Positions 11,197 through 22,036 of a DNA stretch of 64,000 nt are shown here, piece after piece. Origin of the DNA: Alternaria dauci (Eukaryota > Ascomycota > Dothideomycetes > Pleosporales > Pleosporaceae). Position 1 is the stretch's first letter; every line of letters starts with the position of its first letter. The translations under genes and the position numbers were made by a program. The stretch lies in contig NC_091279.1 in the NCBI RefSeq assembly GCF_042100115.1, positions 2,356,001 to 2,420,000 on the forward strand. The letters are read 5' to 3'. Under the pieces are notes generated by a model. It had not been told where the DNA came from. It was given only the letters and a program-made list of their open reading frames with translations, and did no database searches.

Positions 11197-11815
11197 ATTT
11201 GCGGTGGTGGTTGTGCTTGTATCAATCAATTGGTACTGTGTGGTTTCCTGCTGGTTGGTATAGGGTTGGTGAGAGTGGGAGACGTCGTGTCTATATGGTA
11301 TGACGTGTGCAGAGCAGAGCAAAGTCTGGAGTAGTGGAGAGCGTGTGAGGTGTGAGGGAATTCTCAATGTCTTTTAGTGGGGCCTGAGTCACAAACTTGA
11401 CCACTCGCGCCGCAATCGGCTGCACCGCCCGCCCGCGAACCACGACACCACAACCCTTGGACCGGTACAAGCAAAACTCCACGGCACGGGTCGGCGCATG
11501 CATTACTCCTCTCGGTAACCAATCATGCTTCTGCAACTCTATTACTCCGCCCTGCACCGCATTCTCTGCCATCCGCGCTGAGACACGGCATCGTGACACG
11601 TGACAGCTGTCGTCGCGTGTCGGCGCCTTGATATTCTGCCCTTGTCCGCGCCCGGGAGTCGCGAATCTGGGCCCTCGGCAGTTGGCTCCTTGCCTGGCCT
11701 CTCCATCCCGTGCGTTGCATGTGCAACGCGACTGCAATCACGCCAATTTCTAGTCGTCTCTCATCCACAGCAGATGACCTGAAGGGACTATACTCACGTT
11801 CGCGAGCTCATGTTG

Positions 11816-11956
11816 CAAACGCGGATCCTCACCAACGAGATGCGGACCCTCACGAGCCCACGAGAAAGACACGGAACCACACGCGGAACATCATCGTCGA
11901 CACGATGCGGAACCTCATCCACCACACGCGGAGCTTCACCAATGAGACACGCATCT
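11816..11956 (+). repeat. Degenerate minisatellite, unit about 20-26 bp
   Basis: Five imperfect copies each begin with acgcgga or atgcgga followed by a ctca/ttca-type core, for example acgcggatcctcaccaacg, atgcggaccctcacgagcc and acgcggagcttcaccaatg. Unit lengths vary and substitutions are frequent, so the array is old. It lies upstream of the HOM3 start by about 620 bp. Confidence 0.6.
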
Positions 11957-12149
11957 CGCCGGAATCAAGATGCAGCTATGGTCGCACGTCCATGGCACTT
12001 GCGCTTCCTACCAATATCAATCCCAGTCCGAGATTCAAGCGAATCTGGTCCCAAGATACCCCTCTACAGCAGAACAATCTCCGTAAAACCTACGAGGCAC
12101 TTCTTGACATCACTAGAGCATGGCCATGTCGACCTTCTAGCTTCCCTTT

Positions 12150-12476
12150 ATGCAGCTGCTCCGTCCCGATAGTTTCGGGGGTGGCTCGCAATATGCTGCC
12201 AACCTCTTACACCATGAGCCACGAGACCTGCACATCACTAACCCTTGGCATTTCGTACAAGCGCAAGCTGCGTATGGCGGAGAAAACACCGAAACGGAAA
12301 ACTGTCGTGTGAGTGGTGTGCTAGCACGTACGATTGATGAAAGCATCCGCGACAGCACTTGGCACAGTCCACGCAATACACTACTGCTCGACCTGAGTCT
12401 GGTGATAGGTAACTGGTGCGCTACCGGAGCGTCATATTTGTTGTTCTCATCCGAAAGAGCTAATACCAAGTACTAA
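12150..12476 (+). CDS. Doubtful small ORF, 108 residues
   Basis: An ATG-initiated frame with protein-like composition (motifs such as HEPRDLHITNPWHFV and LLLDLSLVIGNW). It has no recognisable family, signal peptide or intron. It overlaps an equally long frame on the opposite strand, so either or neither may be coding. I report it because composition is more even than in the neighbouring chance frames. Transcript data would settle it. Confidence 0.2.
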   Translation: MQLLRPDSFGGGSQYAANLLHHEPRDLHITNPWHFVQAQAAYGGENTETENCRVSGVLARTIDESIRDSTWHSPRNTLLLDLSLVIGNWCATGASYLLFSSERANTKY

Positions 12477-12660
12477 GTACCCTGGTAATCACCTCATCTA
12501 TCTTCTCGCTCAGCCTTTGCACAATTAGGAGCAATGCTTCCGGCTCTCAATTACCCTGACAAGCAGTTCCAGTGTAACTCCCTGGGCTGAGACTCAGCCA
12601 TTCTAACCCAGTCAGTCCACTAACAAACCAATGCCTAGAGTATCAACCCCTCTCCCACCG

Positions 12661-15600
12661 CTACGCCCTAGCCGTTTTCCTCAACGTCTTCTGTATACAA
12701 GCACAAAGCTCCGGTATCCTGAACGGCTTACTAATCACATCATCCATGCCCGCCTTGAGCGCCACCTCTACCTGCTCACTCCGCACATTGGCCGTTACTG
12801 CTATAACAGGTACATGCGCTCTGACCACACCCTCGCTCTGCAGCTCCCTGATCGTCCGCACACACGTCAATCCATCCATCACAGGCATCTCCCAGTCCAT
12901 CAGGATGAGCGCGAGAGCCTGCCCAGACCCATCAGATATACAGTACTTTGTCGTACGCAGATACTCGAGTGCTTCCCCGCCGTGATTCGCTACCGCGACT
13001 TTCATACCCGTATTCCGCAGCTGCTTGGCCAGGACACGCTGGTTGACTAGGTTATCTTCTACGATGAGCACGTACAAGTCCTCATGCGGTATGTCGTTTG
13101 CGAGCACGGCTGGTTCGAGCGACTCCTCCGCCTCATTGCGCGCCCGACTCAATCGCAGCGTTTCCTGTGCACGTATGCTCAGACTGACAGCCGCATAGCT
13201 CTGTGTGCGGTTGAAGTCGGGACGCAGCGTGCTTCTGCGGCTCTTGACGTAAAAGGAAAAGGTGCTGCCGACGCCCGCTTTGGACGCGAAGCCAATGGCG
13301 CCGCCGTGCATTTCGGTGAGGCGGCGGGAGATGAAGAGACCGAGGCCGGAACCGCCTATTTGCTTGTTAGCAGAATGTCTTTGTCTGTCTTCTTCTAGAT
13401 GGGATGGGTACCGTAGTCGATGTGTGTTCGTGGCGAGGTTTGCGAAAAGCGGGCGAAGAGGAGCTCGTGTTCTTCGTCGCTGAGGCCGCGACCCGTGTCC
13501 TGTACTGAGAAGATGACATAGATCTTGAAGTGTTAGCAGTAGCTCTAGCACGTATTGCTTCAATGACAGCTTACAATCTCGCCCTTTTCCCAGTCTGCTT
13601 GTAGCGTCGCTGCCTCGGAAGCTTCCGACGTGCGAGAGAACGGCACGCTGAAGCTGTGCGTGGGCTGCTCAAGAGAGATACCCAAGCTCACAGAGATTTG
13701 CCGTATCTCCTCGAGCCGCGTGAACTTGATGGCATTGGTGATGAGGTTCTTTTCCACCTGTTTAGCTCTCGCCACTTCTATACACATTGCGCACTTACAA
13801 TGAGTATTTGCAACACCCTCGTCGGATCAAGCGACACACGGTCCACGCAAATCTTGTTGCACGATTCCTCGAGCTGGAACTTCAAATCCACGCCTGCGGA
13901 CCTGGCTTCGCCGTCAAACATCTTCACCGCGTCTCTGGCGATGGAATCAAACTTTACGTCGACGGGCGTCATGACAAATAATCCAGAGTCGAGTTTAGAC
14001 ATGGTCAGCACGTCGTCGACAATTGTCTTCATATGCTTCGAGCACTGCACAATCGTCTCCGCCGCATCCACCGTCGTCTCCAAGATACTCTGGTACGCCT
14101 TCTTATAATCCGTCGACTTTCCAAAACTCTTATGCGCCGCGATAATGCTATCTGCGCATTGCACAATCGCAGAAAGCGGGTTCCGCATCTCGTGGGACGT
14201 GGTGTCGATGAAGTTTTCTAGACTGCGCTTCGATTCTTGGGCGCGTGTGGCTTGTGCTGCTTGCAGCTTCTCGCCCCATTTTTGCTGGCTGATGTCGGTG
14301 CAGCAGCCGATGATTTCGATGACTTCGCCGTCGGAGTTGAGCTCAGGGAAGATGGAGGTTATGACCCACATGGGCTCTTGCTCGGGGTATAAGTCGTCGA
14401 GGTTTTGGCTGGGTGCGTTCCAGCGTTTCTTGAGGCGCAGCTCAAAGGATCTGGTGGGTGTGAGCTTCGTTATCCAGCGCGAGATGGATGTGACTTACTG
14501 GTGCTGTTTGGTCTTTATCAGTTCTTCAAACTTTAGCTGCCCCATCTCGACAAAATCGTCGTCGATGAGCATCTTCCATGCGTCGTCAAGACCGATCGAT
14601 GGGTCTACAGGGCCAAGCATCTCGAACCAGGCTTCGTTTCTGTATGAGTAGACGCCATCCATACCTATCAGGAAAATACCAATATCCGCGCGCTCCGCAA
14701 AGCGTTTAAACTTTGATATATTCCGCTCAGACTCTTGCTGAGACAGCGTCAACTGGTGTTTGAGCTGGAATTTCATAGCTTCAGCATTCGCAATCGTCCG
14801 CTCTCGGCGCCCGATATCCTCTTCATGGAGCAGAATCGACGTCAAGCACGTAGACAACAGTCGGCTAGCAACTAGAATAAACTGGAGATAGTCTTCGTCA
14901 AACGGACGCCGAGGATTAATGCCAATGACCATGAAGCCGAGAATATTATCCTTCGACGACGTCGGATTCAATAGGCAAATAGCCGCTGCTCGACACGGAT
15001 CACCGAAACCTTGCCAGTCGACATCTTGCACCAAGGCCGCAGCCACAGGATCCTGATCGAAACGAATAATTATCGGCTTCCGCGCCGCAAGGGCCTGGCG
15101 AAAGTACGGCGTAAATCCATGGTCTTGTTGGAAATCAAGATGATCAGGACCTGCTGGTGAACCTTTTGGCAGACCGAAGGAGCCGCGCAGCTTGCAGTGT
15201 TGCTGGTTCGTATCTGAGAAGCGTGTCCGGCTTGATTCTGAACCGTGGCCGTCGGCTTCGGCGGAATATAGGAGAGCAAAGGGAACGTCTTTGTCGTTGC
15301 GGGCTAGAACTTCGGTTGCGAGGACCCAGTAGGTGTCTGTGTTGCGTGCTCGTGGTATTTCCTCGCTCAGCTCTAGGAGCGTGCGTGAACGTCTTTGCGT
15401 GATGACTTGCTTGGTCTATGCGTTTGTTAGTGATTTTCATGGCGGCCTTCAGTAGGTGGAAGTTATTTCTGGAAACGCAAGCATGTGTTTCCATAGTTCT
15501 TCCAAGTGGCGTGAGGTTTTTGCTGTCTGGTGATTCCACGAGTGTCGAGGACGAAGCGGCAAAAGAAGAAAATGAGGCCATGAAAAGCATAACTTACCGT

Positions 15601-16533
15601 CTCTACCAAAGGCTCGTAATGCCCCACCGTAACACCCTCGGAATCAAATATAGGTATAAACTTTAAAGAAAAGTATGTTTCTTCCATGAAGCCGTTCCGC
15701 ACCATATGTATAACCGTGTTCGTCATCTCTACAGTCTCTCCCGCGAGATTCGCTTCTATAATGGGGTCAAAATACTCGGACCAGACCGAAGCAAGAGCGA
15801 CACGAGCACTCATTCCCATGCAAGGATGAAAGCCGCTCAAGAGCTCAATCTCTGCTTCGTTGTAGATCATGATCAGATCTGGTCCGTAAAAAACTACCGC
15901 AGGCCTTGGATCCTGCATGACGAGGTTGGCAATGCTTCGTAGTTGCGCTGACCAGGATGACATGGGTCCAAGAGGAGTGGAAGCCCAGTCGATGCTGCGC
16001 GCCCATGCCGCGTGTGGTGTCAACCGCAGAGGCGGAAGCTCGTCTGTCCAATCAAAGTTTGGTGCTTTTGGTTTGGACGTCTTTCGACTCAGAGGCATCA
16101 TTTCGGAGCCTTCGCTCCCTGCGTACATAGTGGTGGGAATACCGCTGATGACGTTCCACCGGTCGGCCACGTGAACTCTCATCCAGTTGAATCCGTGGTA
16201 GAGAAGAGGTTTACTCGTCGTGTCATGTTCCAGAGACCAGCTTCGGAACTCGGTGAAAAGAGCATGTTCGTTCTCGTTGGTACTAGATGCGCCGTCATCG
16301 CGTTTTAGTTGTTGCAACAGGCCTCCAGGGTCGGTCGCGGCCATGGCCAAATTCCAGTATTCCAAAAGACATCCGTTCTCAGCGGTCAAGCCATCTGGCG
16401 AAGTATCGACAACAAAGGTTGGTCGTGGATCCAGTTGTAGCAAGTCCAGCATGCCGACATGATGCAGGGGTGACGTGCCATTCTGAAATGTTGGTTCGAG
16501 AGGTCGCTGGTCGCGTAAAGGCAAGGCCGTCAT
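12661..16533 (-). CDS. Hybrid sensor histidine kinase (PAS-GAF-PAS-HisKA-HATPase-REC)
   Basis: A two-component phosphorelay sensor that should pass phosphate from its own histidine to its receiver and then to a histidine-phosphotransfer protein. Six exons: 16533-15598, 15415-14499, 14450-13799, 13757-13575, 13523-13412 and 13355-12661; together 1164 residues, in frame throughout. The N-terminus has a PAS-like segment (about 180-310, PRPAVVFYGPDLIMIYNEAE). A GAF-like block (about 315-510) is followed by a second PAS (RFAERADIGIFLIGMDG). HisKA carries the phospho-acceptor His704 in TTSHEMRNPLSAI. The ATPase domain shows N-box NLITNAIKFT, G1 DTGRGL and G2 GSGLGLFISRRL. The receiver has VLIVEDN, phospho-acceptor Asp1087 in LMDWEMPVMDG, and the conserved Lys in ISKPF. 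There is no transmembrane segment, so it is a cytosolic sensor. The stimulus is unknown. Confidence 0.88.
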
Positions 16534-18712
16534 GATTGGGCTGATCCTGTCGCTGCATGTGGCCGCCTGTCCTCCTCTTGCGCGGTCACTATTGATGATA
16601 ATGCCGTGTTAGATTTTATTCTTGTCGCAGCCATGTGGAAGTGGTGTCATAGGATTCTAGGTGGGCTTGGAAAAGTGGAATAGATCTAGGGGCCTAGGCC
16701 GGCTATGTGGATCAGCCGCATTGCCACCAGCCGGGTTTAGCGCCGATTCTTCGCGGTATCTCGAGGACGCGTCCATCTTCTGAATAGTAGTACATCTTCA
16801 TCACCTACCGTCTTCAAATTGCTGTTATCATTTGCGAATTTTTTTACTAGCGAAATTCGAAAGGCGCGATGGGTATAAATATTAGTTTGTTGCTTACTGA
16901 CGATAACATCCGATGACGTCGCTCCTCGGCCAGGGATCCCCGCTCCACCACTGCGTCACGCCTTATCGGTTGTAGGACACCTTGAGGTGAACTTTGAGTT
17001 CTGACATAAGCGCCTCTCACTTTGCAGCGTCATCCTTATCGGTGGTAGGGAGTACGGCACAGCGATAGTCATCTGGGGTGGCGTTGAAGAAGAAAATTGG
17101 CAGCCACAACACGCCTATGGCAGGGCTAATCTCATAGCTCGCCATGAGATTCCCTGTCAACCGAACCTTCAACGGACTTCATGCAGCTCAGCTTCAGCAT
17201 AATGCGTGTCCAGATCGGTAAACAAGGCCTTTTACTGATCGTCAATCCCGCATAAGGCTACGCGAGGTCGCTACGCCGGTGTATGATCACACATCTTGCT
17301 ACTCAGCGTCGTCGATATGCTTAACAGATGGAAATTCACATACCTCCGCTGTGATATTTATCATCGCCATGATCGTTACTGGGCCGGTGGTCGCCGAGCC
17401 CGTCATAACAGCCTGGGAGATGGAAGATTTAGAAGCCATTCTGAGTGAATACATTAAGTTGCCAGTTACGAGGTACAACATACCCGCACCAGCCAGTAGG
17501 TTGACACCGACCGTCAACACTCTGAGCCAACAATCGCACCCACACCCAAGGGCTTTTGTACAAGTACACAAGGAAGAATCGACGTAGTTGTAGCCCTTGC
17601 GGCCGCCGTTGTTGGGGGATATCGATCTTCTGGTGTCTGCGACGTCGTCGAAAAGCTGATGCGACCAAGGGACCTGATATCGTGATATCAGAGGTGGAAG
17701 ATCAAGATCATTTGCATACTGGGCGCAAATGGTACTTTGGTGGGCGATGGAGATGCGAGGTTGATACCCAAGCGACCCCCAAAAAAGGAGCTTGACTCAA
17801 AAGCGGTGGACGTCGTCCCTGAGCCACCGGCTGAACTGGAACCACATGAACCTGACTCCGATATCACAGGAAACGAGGACGGCAGATCTCTTGAGCGGGT
17901 GTGGTATAGTTCCACATGGCTCTGGCTTTGTCCATTTCCGGTCCACCAGCAAACTGCAGCGAAAATTACATGGTGTCCCCATCCCCTTTGGCCCAACACG
18001 GTGCGCAATCATTGCTATGGCACGCCGATTTGCGAGTTTCATGTCCTCAACCGACCGATTGGGTCGCTTGCACAGCTTGCACATGATATTGCAACTCCTG
18101 TCGCAGCGGCCTCTTCGTCTCCTTGTGGTGTAATGAGATTGCGATGGCGATGTTGGGTCTGTAAGGAAGAAAACGCACTCATGTCCGCCTTGGTTCCAGT
18201 AATCTCCGTTGCGGCCTCGCGAATCACGGTGAAACAAGCTTCTATGAGCAGGGAGCGTTTCATGAATCCTTCATCTACAAGCCGCCCGCACTAGCCTCGA
18301 ACAAGCCGAAAACGGGTCTGACTATGACCCGTTTCGGTTTAGTGCCGCCGTCGCGAATGTTTCAAACCGGACTTTCCATCACCAAACGGCTGTCATGCCA
18401 TCCGACGTCCTGTCAAAACTGATCAGGCCTGCAGGTACGGCTTGCGCGATACTCAATGTGGTTGCGCGCGTTTCCTGGATATTGACGATGCGATGTGTTC
18501 GCGCTGTCTAGGAGCCGAGCTAGGCTTTGGAGGAGTATCCGCCGAGTCAAGTGGGATTCTTATATTGTCTGCTGGATCCCGTTGTGCCAATCTCTTCTTG
18601 TTGTTCCATCGCTCACTACAGTCATTCATTCTTCGTCTTCGTAGTATCTTCCTTCGTTTTCATCAACTTACAGCTGGTCTCTGTTTCTTACCTTCCAAAC
18701 ACATACTTCAGA
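16534..18712. other. Long divergent intergenic region with ambiguous coding potential
   Basis: About 2.2 kb between the histidine kinase and GH131 starts. Overlapping stop-free stretches occur on both strands at 17.28-18.30 kb. The plus strand has a frame with a hydrophobic start (17279-17587) and one with ordinary-looking Pro/Glu-rich sequence (17701-18294). The minus strand has a Gly/Met/Leu-rich, membrane-like frame (17299-17571) and another at 18263-17688 interrupted by stops. I could not assemble a convincing spliced gene from either strand. A short inverted repeat ctgatatc-gt-gatatcag lies at about 17674-17692. The region may hold a decayed or lineage-specific gene. Confidence 0.4.
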
Positions 18713-19925
18713 ATGTTTGCCAAAACTACTCTTATGAGCGCGCTGCTTAGCGCTGCATCTGCTGGTAAGCTTCTCCCTGTATTGTGTACGAGATCAGGTA
18801 CTGACCATGGCTCTAGAAATCCTCTGGGATGGCCGCTTCAACGACATGACCTCCTCCGCCGAGCTGTCCGAATGGTCCTTCTCCAACCCCGTCGGCAGCT
18901 ACCAATACTACATCCACGGCTCCGGTCCCGTCACCGACTACGTAAACCTCGATGCCACGTACAAGAACCCCGCCGATACTGCTTCGGACCAAGGTGTCAA
19001 GATCACCATCGATGAGACCGCAAAGTGGAATGGCCAGACCATGCTGCGCACCGAGCTCATTCCCGAGACCAAGGCTGCCATCAACAAGGGCAAGGTCTAC
19101 TACCATTTCTCCGTCAAGACAGCGGCTGAGAACGCGCCGACCGCCACCAACGAACACCAGGTTGCTTTCTTCGAGAGCCACTTCACTGAGCTGAAGTATG
19201 GCGCGTCTGGATCTTCCAACACCAACCTGCAATGGCACGTTGGTGGCGTCTCCAAGTGGGATGTTGAGCTCGTCGCAGACGAGTGGCACAACGTTGCTTA
19301 CGAAATCGACTTCGATGCTGGTTCCGTCTCGTTCTGGCACTCCACCGGCGCTGATGAGTTGAAGCAGACCGCTGGTCCGTTCGATGCGAGCACCCAATCC
19401 AACGGTGCTGACTGGCATCTTGGTGTCCTAAGGCTTCCGGGCAACGCCGACAAGGACGGTGCTGAGGACTGGTTCTTCAGCGGCGTATACATTGAGGACG
19501 GTGAGCTCACTACCACGATTGGGAGTGGAGCTGCCGCTCCGGCCCCAGAGAAGCCTGCTGCTAGTGCTGCTGCGCCTTCCAAGATCGCTTCTTCTGCTGC
19601 CCCTGCTGCTACTTCTTCCAAGGCTGTCGTTGCTCCGGCCTCTTCCAGCGCTGCGCCTATCCAGACTCCCGTTGCCTCATCCGCGGCTCCGGCCTCTTCC
19701 GCAGCTGCTCCCGTCGAGACTCCGGCTGCTTCCTCTTCTGCCGCCGCCGTTTCCAGCGCCGCTCCCGTTGAGACTCCGGCCGAGACTCCCGTCGCTTCGC
19801 CTACCTCCGCTGTAGCTCCCGTCGCTACTCCTACTACCGGAGCCGGCTCTGACGCCAAGCTCCCCGAGGAGTTCACCATCAGCGAGTTCGTCGCTTGGCT
19901 CAGGGCCAGGACTGGCAAGAACTAA
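18713..19925 (+). CDS. Secreted GH131 beta-glucanase with Ser/Ala/Pro-rich tail
   Basis: GH131 enzymes are fungal, act on beta-1,3/1,6- and beta-1,4-glucans, and are linked to plant or fungal cell-wall breakdown. Two exons: 18713-18764 and 18817-19925 (donor GTAAGC, acceptor CTCTAG), giving 386 residues. Exon 1 encodes a signal peptide (MFAKTTLMSALLSAASA). The catalytic domain (about 18-245) carries family motifs ILWDGRFNDM, QYYIHGSG, TMLRTELIPETKAAINKGKVYYHFS, read here in pieces, then HQVAFFESHFTELKYG and WHNVAYEIDF. Residues about 250-360 are an Ala/Ser/Pro/Thr-rich linker, probably O-glycosylated. The protein ends in a short ordered segment, LPEEFTISEFVAWLRARTG, that looks conserved rather than random. 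There is no carbohydrate-binding module. An ATG at 18807 lies inside the intron and is not the start. Confidence 0.9.
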
Positions 19926-22036
19926 GCACGCATCATGTGCGCGCTCTGCCTTGAGTATTCAGCCAATTGGCATCTTGTACATTCATGTAGATATCTTTTC
20001 TCTTCGCTAGCTATTGCAATATATTATTCGCAATCCTTTTCCTATATGTTTGGCCACTGAGAATGGTGGTTATCGCTAGTCAAGTCCTAGACTAGGTCAC
20101 TTGTCGAAGGTCTAGTGAGAAGAGTCTTGATGCGTTGTTTTCCAAGCTTACGTTTTCCACCAGAAGCCCTTGTCTCTCTCGGTTTTCTTTCCTTACGACC
20201 ACTCCTACGTCATTACCCTTGTCGCACACAAAGTCTGGACTCGGGTGAGATTATCCCTAGACCCCTCGCGAAGACAACACCAAGGCCTACAATTCCATAT
20301 ATGAAACCTCATGGAATCGGACAGACCGAGACTTCGCCGTGTACTCGGTTGGAGATCAGAAGCTATAGGGTAGAGTCCAGCTCATGCGGAATACTTTGAC
20401 CCGCATCATGCGACGTCGATGTAGAATATCTCCGAATGATGCATATCTGCAGGAGGCTGACAAGAAATGCTAAGATGGCGGTTTCAAGTCGTTGATTTCG
20501 TCCGAGAACCAGTGGAACAAGGATCACTGACTTTAACGCTCGACTGTTGACCCTGTGCCGGCAGTCAATACTAAGAGGCTTCCAAGGTCTTGTCGTACTG
20601 CAGACATCGGAGTGGTGTAAGTGATTTGGCCGTTCGAATATGCCTACGGCCGAATGGTACCCTTGAGAGAGCGGCTTGCATTTCGTTCTGGGATTATGTG
20701 TAGATATAGACACTGGCGGTCTCCCGAGTCTCGAACGATTGTTGGCGCTTCCTAGGTTGCTTGGTAAAAGTGGACGAATCTCGGTGACATCTTGTCCCGA
20801 GGTAATATACAGTCGTCGCCCCTAGTTCAATTGCATGGAAGAAAATCAGGCCTTGGCAGGCGTCAGGCCTCTGGAATAACCTGCAATAGAGGTTTTTCTA
20901 AAATCTGGGGTTTCTAAAGCGTACAAGGGGAGCTTATTAGACGTTGGGATGTCTTAAAAAGGTTAAGAATTACCTCTGTAAATTGCTGCTTTTTGGCACC
21001 AAGCAGTTGAACTGGGGGAAGGCTGTACGCATCATCTGTATTCTAGACACCTAACCATGATTGATTCGGAACTATCGAGTTTTGCATTTCAAGACTAGAA
21101 TCTGCGAGGTAAGCACCGATCTGCCGGGGTGATCCTGGGGTACATGGTGAGACGCGCATCGTGCGAAGCGGTGCACTACCGGTAGTTCACTAAAAAGGTC
21201 CGATCGGTCTGGCTGCAGCCAAGTCTGGGGAAGACCTCCAGTAGATTCGTCGCGATCTCAACAGAGCATCAGGCATAATCGTCGTGCCACCCGGGGCCAA
21301 GAGCGACCCAAGATGAGAGAAGACATTGTTCGCGACCCTTGTCCGCAAGGCGTTTGCCGACAGCATGCTAAACATAGTCAAACCGAATGCGGCGGACCTC
21401 AACGTCGGCCAAATTTCAATGACCCCAGACCCAGTACCGTCAGCCTTAGCACTCGCAATACAGAGCCTCATTTTACAAATCTTAGAGGGGAACCGTATTT
21501 CCAGAATACGACCGCATCCGCATACGTAAGGCAACGTGCGCAACGGCTTTGCACGCGGACATCAACGAATACAAGGCGTCCGATCGCAAAACCCACGCTA
21601 TGAACCCAAGTACGGACATCATGTGGGCATCTCCAGGGGATCCGTGAGGGCCATCTGCCGTGTAGTCCAGGCCCTCAGACCCTACACTCAACACTAAAGA
21701 GATTCGCCGCACGGAGAAACACAGAGAAGACTAAGGCTTTGCTTGCGGTAAGTGTCAGAAGTGCAAACTTCCGCACCGTATCAAAGCTGCAGCTTCACGG
21801 GAGCCGCGAGGCTCCGAGGCCAGAGCAATGATGGTAGGAATGTGTATATAACTCAGCAGGGAGATGCAGTTAAGAGGCATCAATCACGAAGAAGCCACCT
21901 CTTTGGAACACTTACTACTCTGCATCCTTCCCAGTTACTTCTATCTGTGATAGTTGGCATAAGAGAGTATCTTTCTTTGAACTATTGTTACCACCGTTCT
22001 CTTTCTCTTCACGATACACATCACAATATACCCACA
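19926..22036. other. Long intergenic region, possible gene relic near 21.3-21.65 kb
   Basis: About 2.1 kb between the GH131 stop and the EFE-like start. Most shows only short frames in all registers. At 21326-21640 protein-like stretches occur on the plus strand in two registers (one with NIVKPNAADLNVGQ, then after a frame change one with ATALHADINEYKASD), and also on the minus strand (21543-21190). This is what a decayed gene looks like, but no family is recognisable. A TATA element for the next gene is at 21843-21850. Confidence 0.35.
21843..21850 (+). promoter_or_regulatory. TATA-like element of the EFE-like gene
   Basis: The sequence tgtatata lies about 190 bp upstream of the chosen ATG at 22037 and is the clearest TATA motif in this intergenic region. 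A pyrimidine-rich stretch follows close to the start codon (about 21975-22010). Assignment is by position only. Confidence 0.35.

Larger units (their letters stand above)
11197..12660. other. Intergenic between HOM3 and the hybrid histidine kinase
   Basis: About 1.46 kb. It contains the HOM3 promoter (right of 11196), a degenerate minisatellite at about 11816-11956, one doubtful 108-codon frame at 12150-12476, and the 3' flank of the histidine kinase gene. No TATA box stands out. No homology to a known mobile element is visible. Confidence 0.45.

Noticed and set aside
18807..18816. ATG at 18807 as the GH131 start
   Set aside because: It lies at the end of an intron; using it would remove the signal peptide encoded by exon 1 at 18713-18764.
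18813..19918. Two long minus-strand frames opposite the GH131 gene
   Set aside because: Their composition (Gly/Ala/Val runs) mirrors the Ala/Ser/Pro repeats of the plus-strand gene, which has clear family motifs and a signal peptide.
21752..22036. N-terminal 95-codon extension of the EFE-like protein
   Set aside because: The frame happens to be open, but it includes a TATA-like box and CT-rich leader sequence, has ordinary non-coding composition, and homologues begin near the later ATG.
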